NCBI GenBank assembly: GCA_014871385.1
Contig: CM026429.1
Span: forward strand, 12,747,783 to 12,811,782
Direction of reading: 5' to 3'
DNA: 64,000 bases
Origin: Ceratodon purpureus
Lineage: Eukaryota; Streptophyta; Bryopsida; Pseudoditrichales; Ditrichaceae
In this document: positions 54,264 through 64,000 of the stretch, piece by piece
Position numbering within the stretch: the stretch's first letter is position 1
How the letters are laid out: every line of letters begins with the position of its first letter
Program-made: the position numbers and the translations under genes
The notes under the pieces: generated by a model
The model's input: the letters and a program-made list of their open reading frames with translations, nothing else
Told to the model about the DNA's origin: nothing
The model's database searches: none

Positions 54264-57200
54264 ATGGGGATGGTCTGTCTGTACGCCCAAGGCATGGGCA
54301 TTCCTCTTAGGTTTCGCGTAGATGACGATGGTCTAGCTACAGTTTCCTCTATTCGCCTGAGTCTCAGATTCCATTTCCGTGAGGATTCCATCAGTATAGA
54401 GGAGGAGATTTTTGATGACGTTACTGCTGAGGTTACCCACACGCTCGGGCAACCTTCAGTGAGAGATGAGAACAATCTGTTACAATGGAGACTCTTCCCT
54501 GGATCCTATAGAGTCTATGGTCTTACTGATTCTCTTATGGCTGCATCCACTGAGATCCTCACCCCCCGTCGCTCTTCTACTTGCACAATTCAGACTCCCT
54601 TACCTCGTGATGTCAAAGTCAAAGTCGAGCCTGGTACCGAGACTTCAGATGTAGAGAAACCTCCTCCGACCGTCATATCTCTCTCTTCTGATGACGAAGT
54701 CAGTCCTGTCAAGTTGGTGCCTAAGGTCCACGCAGATGCTCCTCCTTCCATTGTGTCTCCTCCATTGTCCCAGGTCACAGTTAGCATTGTTCCGCTCCTT
54801 AAAGAGATTGCTAAGACGCGTGGGTCCAAAAACATTTTGAAGAAGATAGACTATTCCACTATTAGTCACGAGAGAGTAGAGTACTTGCCTGCGAAGTTTG
54901 ATGGTCCGGTTCTTTTTGAGTTGCCCCCAGCTGCTGCAGGTTCCTCTAAGCTCGCCGCCAAGTCTATGCAGGGAATGGACAAACGATACGACGGACACTT
55001 GTGGACCAAGACCATCACAACAAACATCAAAAACGACTTCGGACTCTCTTTTCGAAGTTCCACCTGCGTCGGATGGCTCCGGTGCAACAACCAGGAGTGT
55101 GACTTTCTGAAGCGTGTTCCCAAGATCTTCGAGGTCAACGAGACTGAGTTCGAAGGCTGTACCCTGCAAGCTTTTGTCATGGACCAGCCTCCTCCATCTG
55201 ACTCCACGCTAGTGTGCAAGGTATGTAAAGAACCTCCATCATGTGTAGCTACATGCGAGGCTAAGATTTATTACGTTGTGGGCAAACCGAATCAGACTAG
55301 AGCGTGTATTCACATAGGAACACATGATCATCCAGTGAAAGTAGGAGACTACAGAGACTCTAAAGCAGAGATTAGTAGCTTAATAGAAGAGCAGGTAGAG
55401 ATGAACAACAAAGCAACGAAGAGCGCCGTTGTCTTGGAGGCGAGCAAACTCCTCATCGGGAGCTACCTTCTACAGCCCGAGGATGCACCACCAAGGAAAC
55501 AGACGATGGAGGAGCTGGTTCCTGTTCTGGATCGTTGCAAAGACATGGCGTCGCCCAACATCCGCAACAAAGTCGCCACCTTCAAAAAATTCGTAAGGTA
55601 CGGAATCATGGACGGTATCACCAAGCTCCGTGGTAACAGTCTCTGGGCGTATGTCCAGGAGAATAGGTTTCCTGGTCAGGGATCGATGCGTGACAAAGTC
55701 TTTGTCTTCAAGATGTCGGAGGTCGGGCCGGGCAGTGGTGTCGACTTGGTCAGCCGTATGCAAGCTGGTGGCGATTTGGAGAACGCATGGATCATGTTCG
55801 ACCATGTCAAACGCGTCAAGGATTGGTCGACGATGGCGTGCCATGTGTACGACGCCACCTACTGCCGCGTCATGACAATCGCCACTTGCGACATGCAGTC
55901 CGAGGACACGGACGCCTAGCTCGTCTTCTGGAAAAACCTGAACCTGGTCATGGAGATCAATGGCGTTGCAGCGCCGAACTTCAAGGGGTTCATGGCGGAT
56001 AACGCACAGGCCAATTGGAATGCAGTGCGGATCCTTTACGGCAATGGCAATAAAGAGGACCCAATGGAGGACCGGGAGAGGTTGTGCTTGTTCCACTGGA
56101 CTCAGAATATGGTGGCGTATACGCAGAAGCACTTCCCCGAAGAACTCTGGGAACAGCACAAGAAGATGTGCACGCAGTACAAGAATGCGACCAGCATGGC
56201 AGAGGCGGAAACTCTGTACCACGCGTTGCGAGCATGGTGGGCATCCACCGGGGTCGTCGGCGAGAGCGGGCTCATCAAACTCGATCAGTGGCTGTCATTC
56301 TGGCACCACCGCTTCCGCCAGTGGGGGGGATTCATGACCGAGGTATTCTCTATGCACTCTGTTTTGATGTTTTTCATACTGGTTTCCTAGCCCTAACCTA
56401 CAAAAGTCTAATCCGTGAATCTAACGGCACCTACTGTCAAACGTGCAGAAATTCACAAAAGAAGAACTCACAGAGATGCCTACCTGTAACCTCGCCGAAA
56501 CAGTTCACAACAAGTGGCTCCAAGCTTCAGGAAACAACGGGAACGACCTCTACGTTGCTACCGTGGACGATTTCGTTCGGGCATTTCTACAGGTTGTCAA
56601 CTACTACCAGTTCCTCAAAGGTGACGTCGGCGGAACAGGACCATCTAAGAAGGAACTCAGGCTTCGGATGGCTGAACGCAACGCGAAGAAATGGGGAAAT
56701 CCTACACTGCTCGACAAGCCCATGCTCGATATGCCAGGCGCGGATGAGTTCTGCACCCGTCAGCCTATCATGCCTGGAGCGGAAGTCTTCGGTTCACAGA
56801 AGCGAAAAGCCGACGTCCTTATCGGAGCTGACGAGGAGTCTCATCGCCCGGACAAGACAAACTTCTCACGCCCAAGAGGCCCAAGACGTGCCGTCAGGGC
56901 TCGCCCTATGCAGATGCCCGTCATTGTGGAAGACGACTCCGAACACGACACCGAGGTACAATGTACGCAACCTCCTGCTCAGGAAGTTGATTCCCCTTTA
57001 CCTTCACCTGTGAACAAGGGCGGCATTCGCCATGTCAACGCGGTTGAAGAAACCAAGGTCGACGTGAAGGAGTGGCACATCTCGAGACTTCACAAACTTT
57101 CAGCGAAGTGCTGCTGGGCCCAAAGAGCTGAAACGAAGAAGAAGTGCACTGAGAGAATCGTCAGGGGGCCCCATTGCACAGCTGCACCGACCTACACTGG

Positions 57201-57942
57201 GCTGTGGACTAACTATTGGAGGAACACAGTCGAGAAGACAGAGTCTTTCTTCTGCTCCGACGATATTGAGCGTTGCGTGAAAGGCTCTAAGCGCAAGTGG
57301 GTAGCACACTACTCAAAGGACCAGGAATTCCCCTCCATTCCTGAGGTCTGGCCAGTGAAACTAGGTACTAACCTAAAACTTACTGAGATTCTTGCCCTCG
57401 AAGCAGCGGGCTTTCAACTTCCGCCGAAGAAACCGGTCTCCCCAAGACGCCTCTTCTCCTCTGCCCCGCCTCCTGCAAATCTCAGCTCAGTGCCTGTCCC
57501 TGCAGACGCTGACCGCTACCCAGGGAAGAGAGACGGCAAGATGGTGAAGCGCACTGCCACTCGTCCCAATCAAGCGCAGCGACTCTCCATGGGCTCCTCC
57601 GAATCTCTTAAAGCGCGCCTCCGTTCCGTCACCATGATACCTGAGCCGGGCCACGGTTGCATCATTGGGCTGGATTCGGGCGTCGCTCCACACATCACAC
57701 GGTACCAGATTACCATCAGTTCTTACCCTGGTTGCACTTGCCCAGCATTCAAGAAGACAATGACTACGTTCCGTGGGAAGACTCAGTTCACGTATTGTAA
57801 GCACCTATACTACATATTCTTGAAGGTCTGCAACCGTGATCCCAAAGCGGAGCTTTTCATCCATGCGCCTACCTTCAGCTTCAACGAGGTCAAGCTGCTC
57901 TTAGAGAGTGGAATCTTGCGTCACCCCTTGGCGAAGAAGTAG
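54264..57942 (+). pseudogene. MULE transposase of the inner element, two exons, one in-frame TAG
   Basis: Start ATG 54264 (MGMVCLYAQGMGIPLRF). Exon 1 ends GAG at 56342; intron 56343-56448 (106 bp, GT-AG, phase 0); exon 2 56449-57942. About 1,190 codons. Order: N-terminal strand-rich region; SUMO-interacting-like VISLSSDDE; zinc-binding region LRCNNQECDF ... CKVCKEPPSC ... CIHIGTHDHPV (C/H pattern of MULE WRKY-GCM1-like domains); DDE core including GFMADNAQANWNAVR (second catalytic Asp, codon 579) and CLFHW (608-612, the C-x2-H MULE motif); SWIM finger C1122-T-C1124 ... C1143-K-H1145. A TAG at 55917-55919 (codon 552) interrupts an otherwise open frame that resumes at once with LVFWKNLN; CAG to TAG is the simplest origin. 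Could also be read through. Differs from the 19-22 kb transposase. Confidence 0.85.
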
Positions 57943-58196
57943 GTAGCCCTCCTACTTTAGAACTTCCATTTCCACAATGGCCATTTGTCACGTAGTGAAT
58001 GATTTTAGTAATATACCATATACTAAGTCAGCTATTGAGAAGCTGTATTGACTTTTTCATTATATTAAAGGCTTTGGCGTTCACATTGATTGCATTCTAT
58101 TTCAATACATTGTATCTTGAAGAAGTGCACTATATACCTCGTATCCCCTGACATGTACCCTTTATTAAGGCAAACATATACTTGTTATTAGATGTC
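57943..58196. other. Short spacer between convergent genes
   Basis: AT-rich, contains the 3' ends of the transposase and the small SIM-bearing gene. No terminator signal assigned. Confidence 0.5.
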
Positions 58197-58649
58197 CTAA
58201 TCTTCGAACCTAACACGTTTAGGGTTGCCCACTACACTATCAGCAGGACTGCCAGCCGCTGACTGTACTACAGGACAAACTACATTCGCATTCACTTTCG
58301 TTCCCACACTTGGCAAATGTCCTTGGTATGATCGTTTCAGCAATGGCCCACCTCCCCGCCTCCGATTAACTGATTCCCTGGAATAGGTTCCCCTTGGGAT
58401 CTTTCCAACCTTCGAGTATGCATGTGGTTGCAAAGGCACATCTGCGTCCTTCTCTAGCACTATGATTTCATCCGAATTTTCTGAACGTGGAGGGTCAGCT
58501 CTTACATCCGGTTGTACCGCAACATCCGATGTCGACGGACGCCCTTGGCTGTTGGCCATCACCTCTTCTTCGTCCTCCACCTCAACATATGGTTGAAATG
58601 GACAAACATCGTCAGCGAGTGAAACAACAATATCTCTGACGTCTTCCAT
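58197..58649 (-). CDS. Small acidic/basic protein with SUMO-interacting-like motif
   Basis: 150-codon frame from ATG 58649 (MEDVRDIVVSLADDV) to TAG. Acidic first half with VEVEDEEEV and SDEIIVLEKD (hydrophobic I-I-V-L flanked by acids: SIM-like), basic second half (RRRGGGPLLKRSYQ), ending NPKRVRFED. No known domain. It could be one exon of a larger gene, but start and stop are both clean. Located between the transposase and the right terminus of the inner element. Confidence 0.5.
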   Translation of the reverse strand: MEDVRDIVVSLADDVCPFQPYVEVEDEEEVMANSQGRPSTSDVAVQPDVRADPPRSENSDEIIVLEKDADVPLQPHAYSKVGKIPRGTYSRESVNRRRGGGPLLKRSYQGHLPSVGTKVNANVVCPVVQSAAGSPADSVVGNPKRVRFED

Positions 58650-59399
58650 AGCTGCTGTCCCGCACTACGGAAAAGAGCTTCACATAACACCAACACAAAA
58701 GAGGCAGAGACATTCCCTACTCTTATCTTAAATATCCCTGAAGAAGATGCTTGGCGCCCTTGAAAATCGGCTATTCATTCATTTAGAAGTTGTCATCCTC
58801 CTAAACCGAATGGAAAAAGATGAAGGTTTAGCAGAGGTCATTTAGCATTTGAATTTTTCTTTTAAAATTAAAGAATGAACAAAAAAAAAAAAAAAAATTT
58901 AAAAAAAAAAACATTTATATAAATTGAAATTAAAAAGATTAAAGAAAAGAATAGCAATATTTAAAATGAAGGTTGAAAATAATATGAAGGAGATCAACAA
59001 ATTGAATGTGAAAATAAAATGATTGTGAAAATAAAATGAAGGAGAGAATCAAATGCAAGGAGGCTTTTGACCCCTCTAACAAGATAGATAGAATAAAGAA
59101 AATTTTATAAAAAATACAAGACAAATATCAAAAAAAATAAAAATAAAATAATAAAAAGGAGAAAGGCATGTAGACTATGGTGGATGAATTCTAGCAATGT
59201 TAAGAAAATGTTATGAAATTAAATGTTACTTGATCCCTGTTCACAGGTTCAATACCAAAACATTTTAAGTAGTAATTTGCATATAAATTTAAGGAGATAA
59301 GGGGAATTAATGTATGCTTGACACTAGTTAGAAGGAGCTGGAGCATAGTAATTGGTGCAAGTTAAAAAATTAATCACCAAGAAAAGAGAATATGAACTA
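58650..59399. other. A/T-rich sub-terminal region of the inner element
   Basis: Long A runs (58,880-58,912), TTAAAAT words, no ORF that looks coding. Confidence 0.6.
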
Positions 59400-59620
59400 C
59401 AAATTCAATGAAAATACTGTAATTAGTCCACGGTTATAGGGTCAATTAAATTACTAAAATTAGTAACTTCCCAAAAATATACTAAGAATATTCGGATCTT
59501 CTAATTTTATAATTTATTTTTAGTAAAAAAAGTGCTATTTTAAGGTTCTGTCTTCCATTCTGTGCTCTCCGCTCTCCAAATCTGCGCTCACCGCTCTCCG
59601 CTCACGTACAAGCTTCCCTC
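59400..59620 (-). repeat. Right terminal inverted repeat region, inner element
   Basis: Inverted relative to 42,759-43,033: CCACGGTTATAGGGTC at 59,431 and the GCTCTCCGCTC iterations at 59,560-59,610. The two homologous blocks are separated by an unrelated AT-rich insertion. Confidence 0.85.
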
Positions 59621-59630
59621 CACAGATTTC
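59621..59630 (+). other. Target-site duplication of the inner element (right)
   Basis: CACAGATTTC, identical to 42749-42758. Confidence 0.9.
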
Positions 59631-61184
59631 AAACTCTTCGGGGCTTAGAAGATCTTTGAATTCTTCTAACTTCATGACACCGAAAGAGCGGATGCGGAAT
59701 AACTTCGCTGGAAGATTACTCTTCACATGGTCATTCTCAGTAGACCTGTGGACAAAATAAACAGTTTAGAAAACACATCATAATAGAAGGATGATCCGAA
59801 ATCAAAATTGAAAAAATGTTCCACCAAAATTCTTACCAGTTGATGTCGTGCATGGCATGGAGAAGATTGCCCACTTGGCCGCGGGGGTCCAATATGATGC
59901 AATGCACGGAGATGTGCCAAGCTGGATCGTCGGCATGATGCTTGTTGATGTGCCGTAACCAAGCTGAAAGGCGATGGTTACCTTCCCATACAAAAAACAT
60001 TTTGCCACTGAATTGATTGAGGTCATCGTCTAAACCTAGGTCGGCTTCGAAGGCTTCGTTAGCCCTGCGCCAGCACGGGCTCCACTTTGCCTTCACTTCC
60101 TCCGTGACATCCATTGACATCTCTTCAGTGTTGAACATGGAAATGTACATCACGCGGTCCCCATCTCTGTAGCCCTTCACGAACTCCCTCTCCAGATGTT
60201 GCACGCCCATTTCGCCAACCGGTCTGACTTTTGCCATTGCGACCATTCTACACAATGGGACCAGCAGGCGAGACTTCCTCAAGGGCTGAATACGAACGGC
60301 ATTGATGACGTTGATCGAGTCAACTTTATGCTGTGTTCGATGAAGCAGTTCCCCTTCAACAGCGTCTTTCAAGTCCAAAGGCTTTGATGATGATGGCAAC
60401 ACGTCCTGTGTTTGCGTCAACTCGGGTACCTGCCGTAAGCAATGGAAATGAACAATCAAACACAACAATGTAGATACTGAGAAATGGAATTTACCAATCA
60501 CATAAAGATTTTCTCTTAAATGAAAGAGTAAACAAAAACATCTCAAATTTCATCTATAGCACCAAGAATCAAGGCCGTGCCACTCTACGAGGAGCTCTTC
60601 CATAGTACTGTCTAGCCTCTCTACTATTCCAATGATGGCGCCTCCTCCAAAATCGCCTGGTCTGACGGCAAGCGCTGGGCAGTATTGCCGGAAGGGCAAA
60701 CACTACATGGGCTGGCCTCCTCAACACCAAAGGTGAAACTGGGGGATTAGGCGAAGACGGCGGTGTGCCAAGACGTGGAGAGGTGGGCATGTACACTGGA
60801 GAGGTGGGCATGTACACAGGAGAGGTGGGCTCATAAACAGGCGAAGTAGGCATGTACTGGGGTGACTGGACCTCAAAAAGGTCAGTGTCTACACCTAAAG
60901 GAATGGCTAAATCACAGGTACAGAGACGCTCATCCTCTGGGTCTGACAGGTCTGAAAGGTTGATTACGGAGATTGGAGAATTGACAGACATGTCCGGAGC
61001 ATCAGAGCCTACCTGAAAGTACATGGCACATGAGGAAGTTAGAGTTATCAAATCATTTGAAAGAACTTTAAGAAGCTGGACTTCAATTATTTCGGAAATG
61101 AAGAACATGCGTATCCAACAAATATAACATCAAAAACTATACCTCAGTCTCCTCAGGTCCCTTGCTTTCACTCTCGGTCCCCAT
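59621..61184 (-). pseudogene. ParB-methyltransferase fusion gene of the outer element, 5' part (exons 1-4a)
   Basis: Exon 1: 61184-61143 (MGTESESKGPEETE, donor GAG|GTATAG). Exon 2 starts at 61013 (TTTCAG|GTAGGC), with a SIM-like ISVINLSDLSDPEDE and four Y-x-P-T-S-P-x heptads (60,858-60,775). Its donor is unresolved; CAT|GTAGTG near 60,690 is one phase-0 candidate, otherwise this frame ends at 60,569. Exon 3: 60429-59837, ParB-like domain with VPLCRMV...KVRPVG and FFVWEGNHRLSAW, matching the inner gene (LCRM, VRP, GNHRL-AW, IILDP-G-V, HD/EINW). Exon 4a: from 59745 to the insertion point (SPEEFEIC). The reading frame resumes at 42,748 with VQNKHAKDRW, so the gene was intact at this exon before the inner element landed. 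Confidence 0.75.
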
Positions 61185-61266
61185 GTTCTGCTGTAAAGTA
61201 TCCTATACGTCATAGAAAATCCACTGATGTCATTAATTAAAATCATTCTCTCCCGCGAGCAAACTG

Positions 61267-63590
61267 AGCCTCATTGAAGGCTTCGAGCCTTCTCGGCCCT
61301 GGTTCATTTTCAACAATTCAATCACACTCATGACTTTCCCCACACTCCCCAGGGACTCCCAACTTGAATTTAACGAAAATGAAGAAGTTAAAAAGCAAAA
61401 AAAAATAAATAAACAAAATTGAATGAGGCCGCGGCACTCGTGTCTGCTCCGAAAGCAGACACGGTGCCGACTCATTCCAATTGGATTAAATTAAAAAAAA
61501 AAAAAAAATGTGCCTCATTGAAGGCTTGGAGCCTTCTCGGCCCTTGTTCATTTTCAACAATTCAGTCACACTCATGAATTTCCCCACACTCCCCAGGGAC
61601 TCCCAACCTCAATTTAACGAAAATGAAGAAGTTCAAAAGCAAAAAAAAAAAAATAAACAAAATTGAATGATGCCGCGGCACTCGTGTCTGCTCCGAAAGC
61701 AGACACGGTGCCGACTCATTCCAATTGGATTAAATTAAAAAAAAATAAAAAATGTGCCTCATTGAAGGCTTGGAGCGTTCTCGGCCCTTGTTCATTTTCA
61801 ACAATTCAGTCACACTCATGAATTTCCCCACACTCCCCAGGGACTCCCAACCTCAATTTAACGAAAATGAAGAAGTTCAAAAGCAAAAAAAAAAAAATAA
61901 ACAAAATTGAATGATGCCGCGGCACTCGTGTCTGCTCCGAAAGCAGACACGGTGCCGACTCATTCCAATTGGATTAAATTAAAAAAAATAAAAAATGTGC
62001 CTCATTGAAGGCTTGGAGCCTTCTCGGCCCTTGTTCATTTTCAACAATTCAGTCACACTCATGAATTTCCCCACACTCCCCAGGGACTCCCAACCTCAAT
62101 TTAACGAAAATGAAGAAGTTCAAAAGCAAAAAAAAAAAAATAAACAAAATTGAATGATGCCGCGGCACTCGTGTCTGCTCCGAAAGCAGACACGGTGCCG
62201 ACTCATTCCAATTGGATTAAAGAAGAAAAATATAAAATAAAAATGTGCCTCATTGAAGGCTTGGAGCCTTCTCGGCCCTTGTTCATTTTCAACAATTCAG
62301 TCACACTCATGAATTTCCCCACACTCCCCAGGGACTCCCAACCTCAATTTAACGAAAATGAAGAAGTTCAAAAGCAAAAAAAAAAAAATAAACAAAATTG
62401 AATGAGGCCGCGGCACTCGTGTCTGCTCCGAAAGCAGACACGGTGCCGACTCATTCCAATTGGATTAAATAAAAAAAAAATAAAAATGTGCCTCATTGAA
62501 GGCTTGGAGCGTTCTCGGCCCTTGTTCATTTTCAACAATTCAGTCACACTCATGAATTTCCCCACACTCCCCAGGGACTCCCAACCTCAATTTAACGAAA
62601 ATGAAGAAGTTCAAAAGCAAAAAAAAAAAAATAAACAAAATTGAATGATGCCGCGGCACTCGTGTCTGCTCCGAAAGCAGACACGGTGCCGACTCATTCC
62701 AATTGGATTAAATTAAAAAAAAATAAAAATGTGCCTCATTGAAGGCTTGGAGCCTTCTCGGCCCTTGTTCATTTTCAACAATTCAGTCACACTCATGAAT
62801 TTCCCCACACTCCCCAGGGACTCCCAACCTCAATTTAACGAAAATGAAGAAGTTCAAAAGCAAAAAAAAAAAAATAAACAAAATTGAATGAGGCCGCGGC
62901 ACTCGTGTCTGCTCCGAAAGCAGACACGGTGCCGACTCATTCCAATTGGATTAAATAAAAAAAAAATAAAAATGTGCCTCATTGAAGGCTTGGAGCGTTC
63001 TCGGCCCTTGTTCATTTTCAACAATTCAGTCACACTCATGAATTTCCCCACACTCCCCAGGGACTCCCAACCTCAATTTAACGAAAATGAAGAAGTTCAA
63101 AAGCAAAAAAAAAAAAATAAACAAAATTGAATGAGGCCGCGGCACTCGTGTCTGCTCCGAAAGCAGACACGGTGCCAACTCATTCCAATTGGATTAAATA
63201 AAAAATAAATAAAAATGTGCCTCATTGAAGGCTTGGACCCTTCTCGGCCCTTGTTCATTTTCAACAATTCAGTCACACTCATGAATTTCCCCACACTCCC
63301 CAGGGACTCCCAACTTGAATTTATCGAAAATGAAGAAGTTAAAAAGCAAAAAAAAAAAAAAAAAACAAAATTGAATGAGGCCGCGGCACTCGTGTCTGCT
63401 CCGAAAGCAGACACGGTGCCAACTCATTCCAATTGGATTAAAGTAAAAAAAAAAAAAAATGTGCCTCATTGAAGGCTTGGAGCCTTCTCGGCCCTGGTTC
63501 ATTTTCAACAATTCAATCACACTCATGACTTTCCCCACACTCCCCAAGGACTCCCAACTTGAATTTATCGATCATGAAGAAGTAATTTCA
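61267..63590. repeat. Tandem array, about 243-bp unit, ten copies, each with a strong hairpin
   Basis: Units begin (GCCTCATTGAAGG) at 61267, 61512, 61756, 61999, 62247, 62490, 62733, 62976, 63219 and 63463 (last partial). Length varies only in the A/T-rich joints. Each unit holds a hairpin with arms GGCAC-T-CGTGTCTGCT and AGCAGACACG-GTGCC (15 paired bases, one bulge) around CCGAA. It lies just upstream of the outer ParB-methyltransferase gene. Recurrent 65-105 codon frames here are repeat artefacts. Confidence 0.97.
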
Positions 63591-64000
63591 TAGGGAGATC
63601 GAGTGAGGGAGAGGGATAAGGAGTGAGGGAGAGGGAGAGGGAGAGGGTGAGGGACAGGGAGTGAGGGAGAGGGAGAGGGACAGGGAATGAGGGACAGGGA
63701 GTGAGGGAGAGGGAGAGGGAGTGCGGGACAGGGAGTGAGGGAGAGGGAGAAGGAGAGGGAGTGAGGGAGAGGGAGTGACGGAGAGGGAGAGGGAGTGAGG
63801 GTGAGGGAGAAGAACACTAGAGAGATAGAGAGGGACAGGGATTGACCGCGAGGGAGTGGGAGAGGGAGAGGGACAGGGAGCGACGGCGCGGGAGAGGGAC
63901 AGGGAGAGGGACAGGGAGAGGGACAGGGAGTGACCGCGAGGGAGTGGGACAGGGAGAGGGATAGGGTTTAGGGTGCGAGGGAGTGGGACAGGGAGAGGGA
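63591..64000 (+). repeat. Purine-rich GAGGGA/GGGACAGGGAG satellite-like tract
   Basis: GAGGGAGAGGGACAGGGAGTG-like units to the end of the window, almost free of pyrimidines on the plus strand apart from T and C in GTGAGG and GGACAGGG. Prone to triplex or G-quadruplex structure. No gene. Confidence 0.95.

Larger units (their letters stand above)
42759..59620. mobile_element. Giant MULE-like element (inner), 16,862 bp
   Basis: Left end GGGGAAAGTTCGTATGTGAG; right end, read inward, GAGGGAAGCTTGTACGTGAG; 18 of the first 23 bases agree and homology continues through GCGGAGAGC iterations, AGAGCACAGAATGGA and, after a gap, GACCCTATAACCGTGG. It is flanked by the perfect 10-bp duplication CACAGATTTC. 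Both halves of an exon of the outer element's ParB-methyltransferase gene meet in frame when the element is ignored. Cargo: RING-like gene (+), ParB-methyltransferase gene (-), MULE transposase (+), small SIM-bearing ORF (-). Confidence 0.9.

Noticed and set aside
29336..55919. Alternative genetic code with TAG/TGA as sense codons
   Set aside because: Many other ORFs end normally at TAG or TGA (for example the LTR ORF and the 58.2-kb ORF). Three in-frame stops in transposons are better explained by mutation or local readthrough.
55470..56222. 250-codon minus-strand frame opposite the transposase
   Set aside because: Antisense shadow of the transposase catalytic region; no domain and no start context.
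61233..63547. Repeated 65-105 codon frames in the 243-bp array
   Set aside because: Repeat artefacts; the same short peptide recurs with each unit and crosses A-runs.
61267..63590. CRISPR-like array
   Set aside because: Units are about 243 bp of continuous repeat without distinct spacers, in a eukaryotic transposon setting.

Overview
The window is plant (streptophyte) nuclear DNA made almost entirely of nested mobile elements. Signs of this are a DC1-type Cys/His remnant at the left edge, Mutator-like (MULE) transposases, an L1-type LINE, Ty3/gypsy elements (one with a primer-binding site like tRNA-Asp), and GT-AG introns of about 70-1200 bp. The long ORFs inside the LTRs remind me of proteins common in the charophyte Chara braunii, but that is unverified memory; a bryophyte or other early streptophyte is equally possible. 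No ordinary single-copy host gene is convincingly intact.

Layout. 1-8 kb: decayed DC1 fragment, a broken gene of the PD-(D/E)XK (Uma2-like) kind at 3.47-4.40 kb, a tRNA-derived SINE-like unit and a small foldback element in AT-rich DNA. 8.6-10.7 kb: L1-type LINE lacking its 3' end, abutting a degenerate gypsy element G1 (10.7-16.5 kb, minus strand). 17.2-18.2 kb: TA-flanked element with perfect inverted repeats; 18.7 kb: long hairpin. 19.4-21.9 kb: decayed MULE transposase gene. 22.47-38.90 kb: gypsy element G2, split by LTR retrotransposon R1 (22,696-37,777; two 3,668-bp LTRs, nearly identical, 5-bp target duplication AGTAT).

38.9-64 kb is the most interesting part. G2 is interrupted at 38,901 by the left terminus of a large MULE-like element (outer element) that runs off the window. 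That element carries a minus-strand gene (61,184 down to 39,560) encoding a ParB/sulfiredoxin-fold-like domain joined to an amino-methyltransferase-like domain. A second, 16,862-bp element of the same family (inner element, 42,759-59,620) has inserted in an exon of that gene, with inverted termini and a perfect 10-bp target duplication. The inner element carries four genes: a coiled-coil/RING-like protein (+), its own intact nine-exon ParB-methyltransferase gene (-; 1,124 codons, all exon phases agree), a MULE transposase with N-terminal zinc-binding region and C-terminal SWIM finger (+; one in-frame TAG), and a small protein with a SUMO-interacting-like motif (-).

Because two diverged elements with the same termini each carry the ParB-methyltransferase gene, the gene looks like a stable part of the element family, not a chance capture. 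I propose (inference) that it helps the element recognise, mark or unsilence itself, in the way that some plant MULEs carry anti-silencing genes. The introns and upstream region of these genes hold striking hairpin-bearing tandem arrays (117 bp, 139 bp and about 243 bp periods) and G-rich purine tracts.
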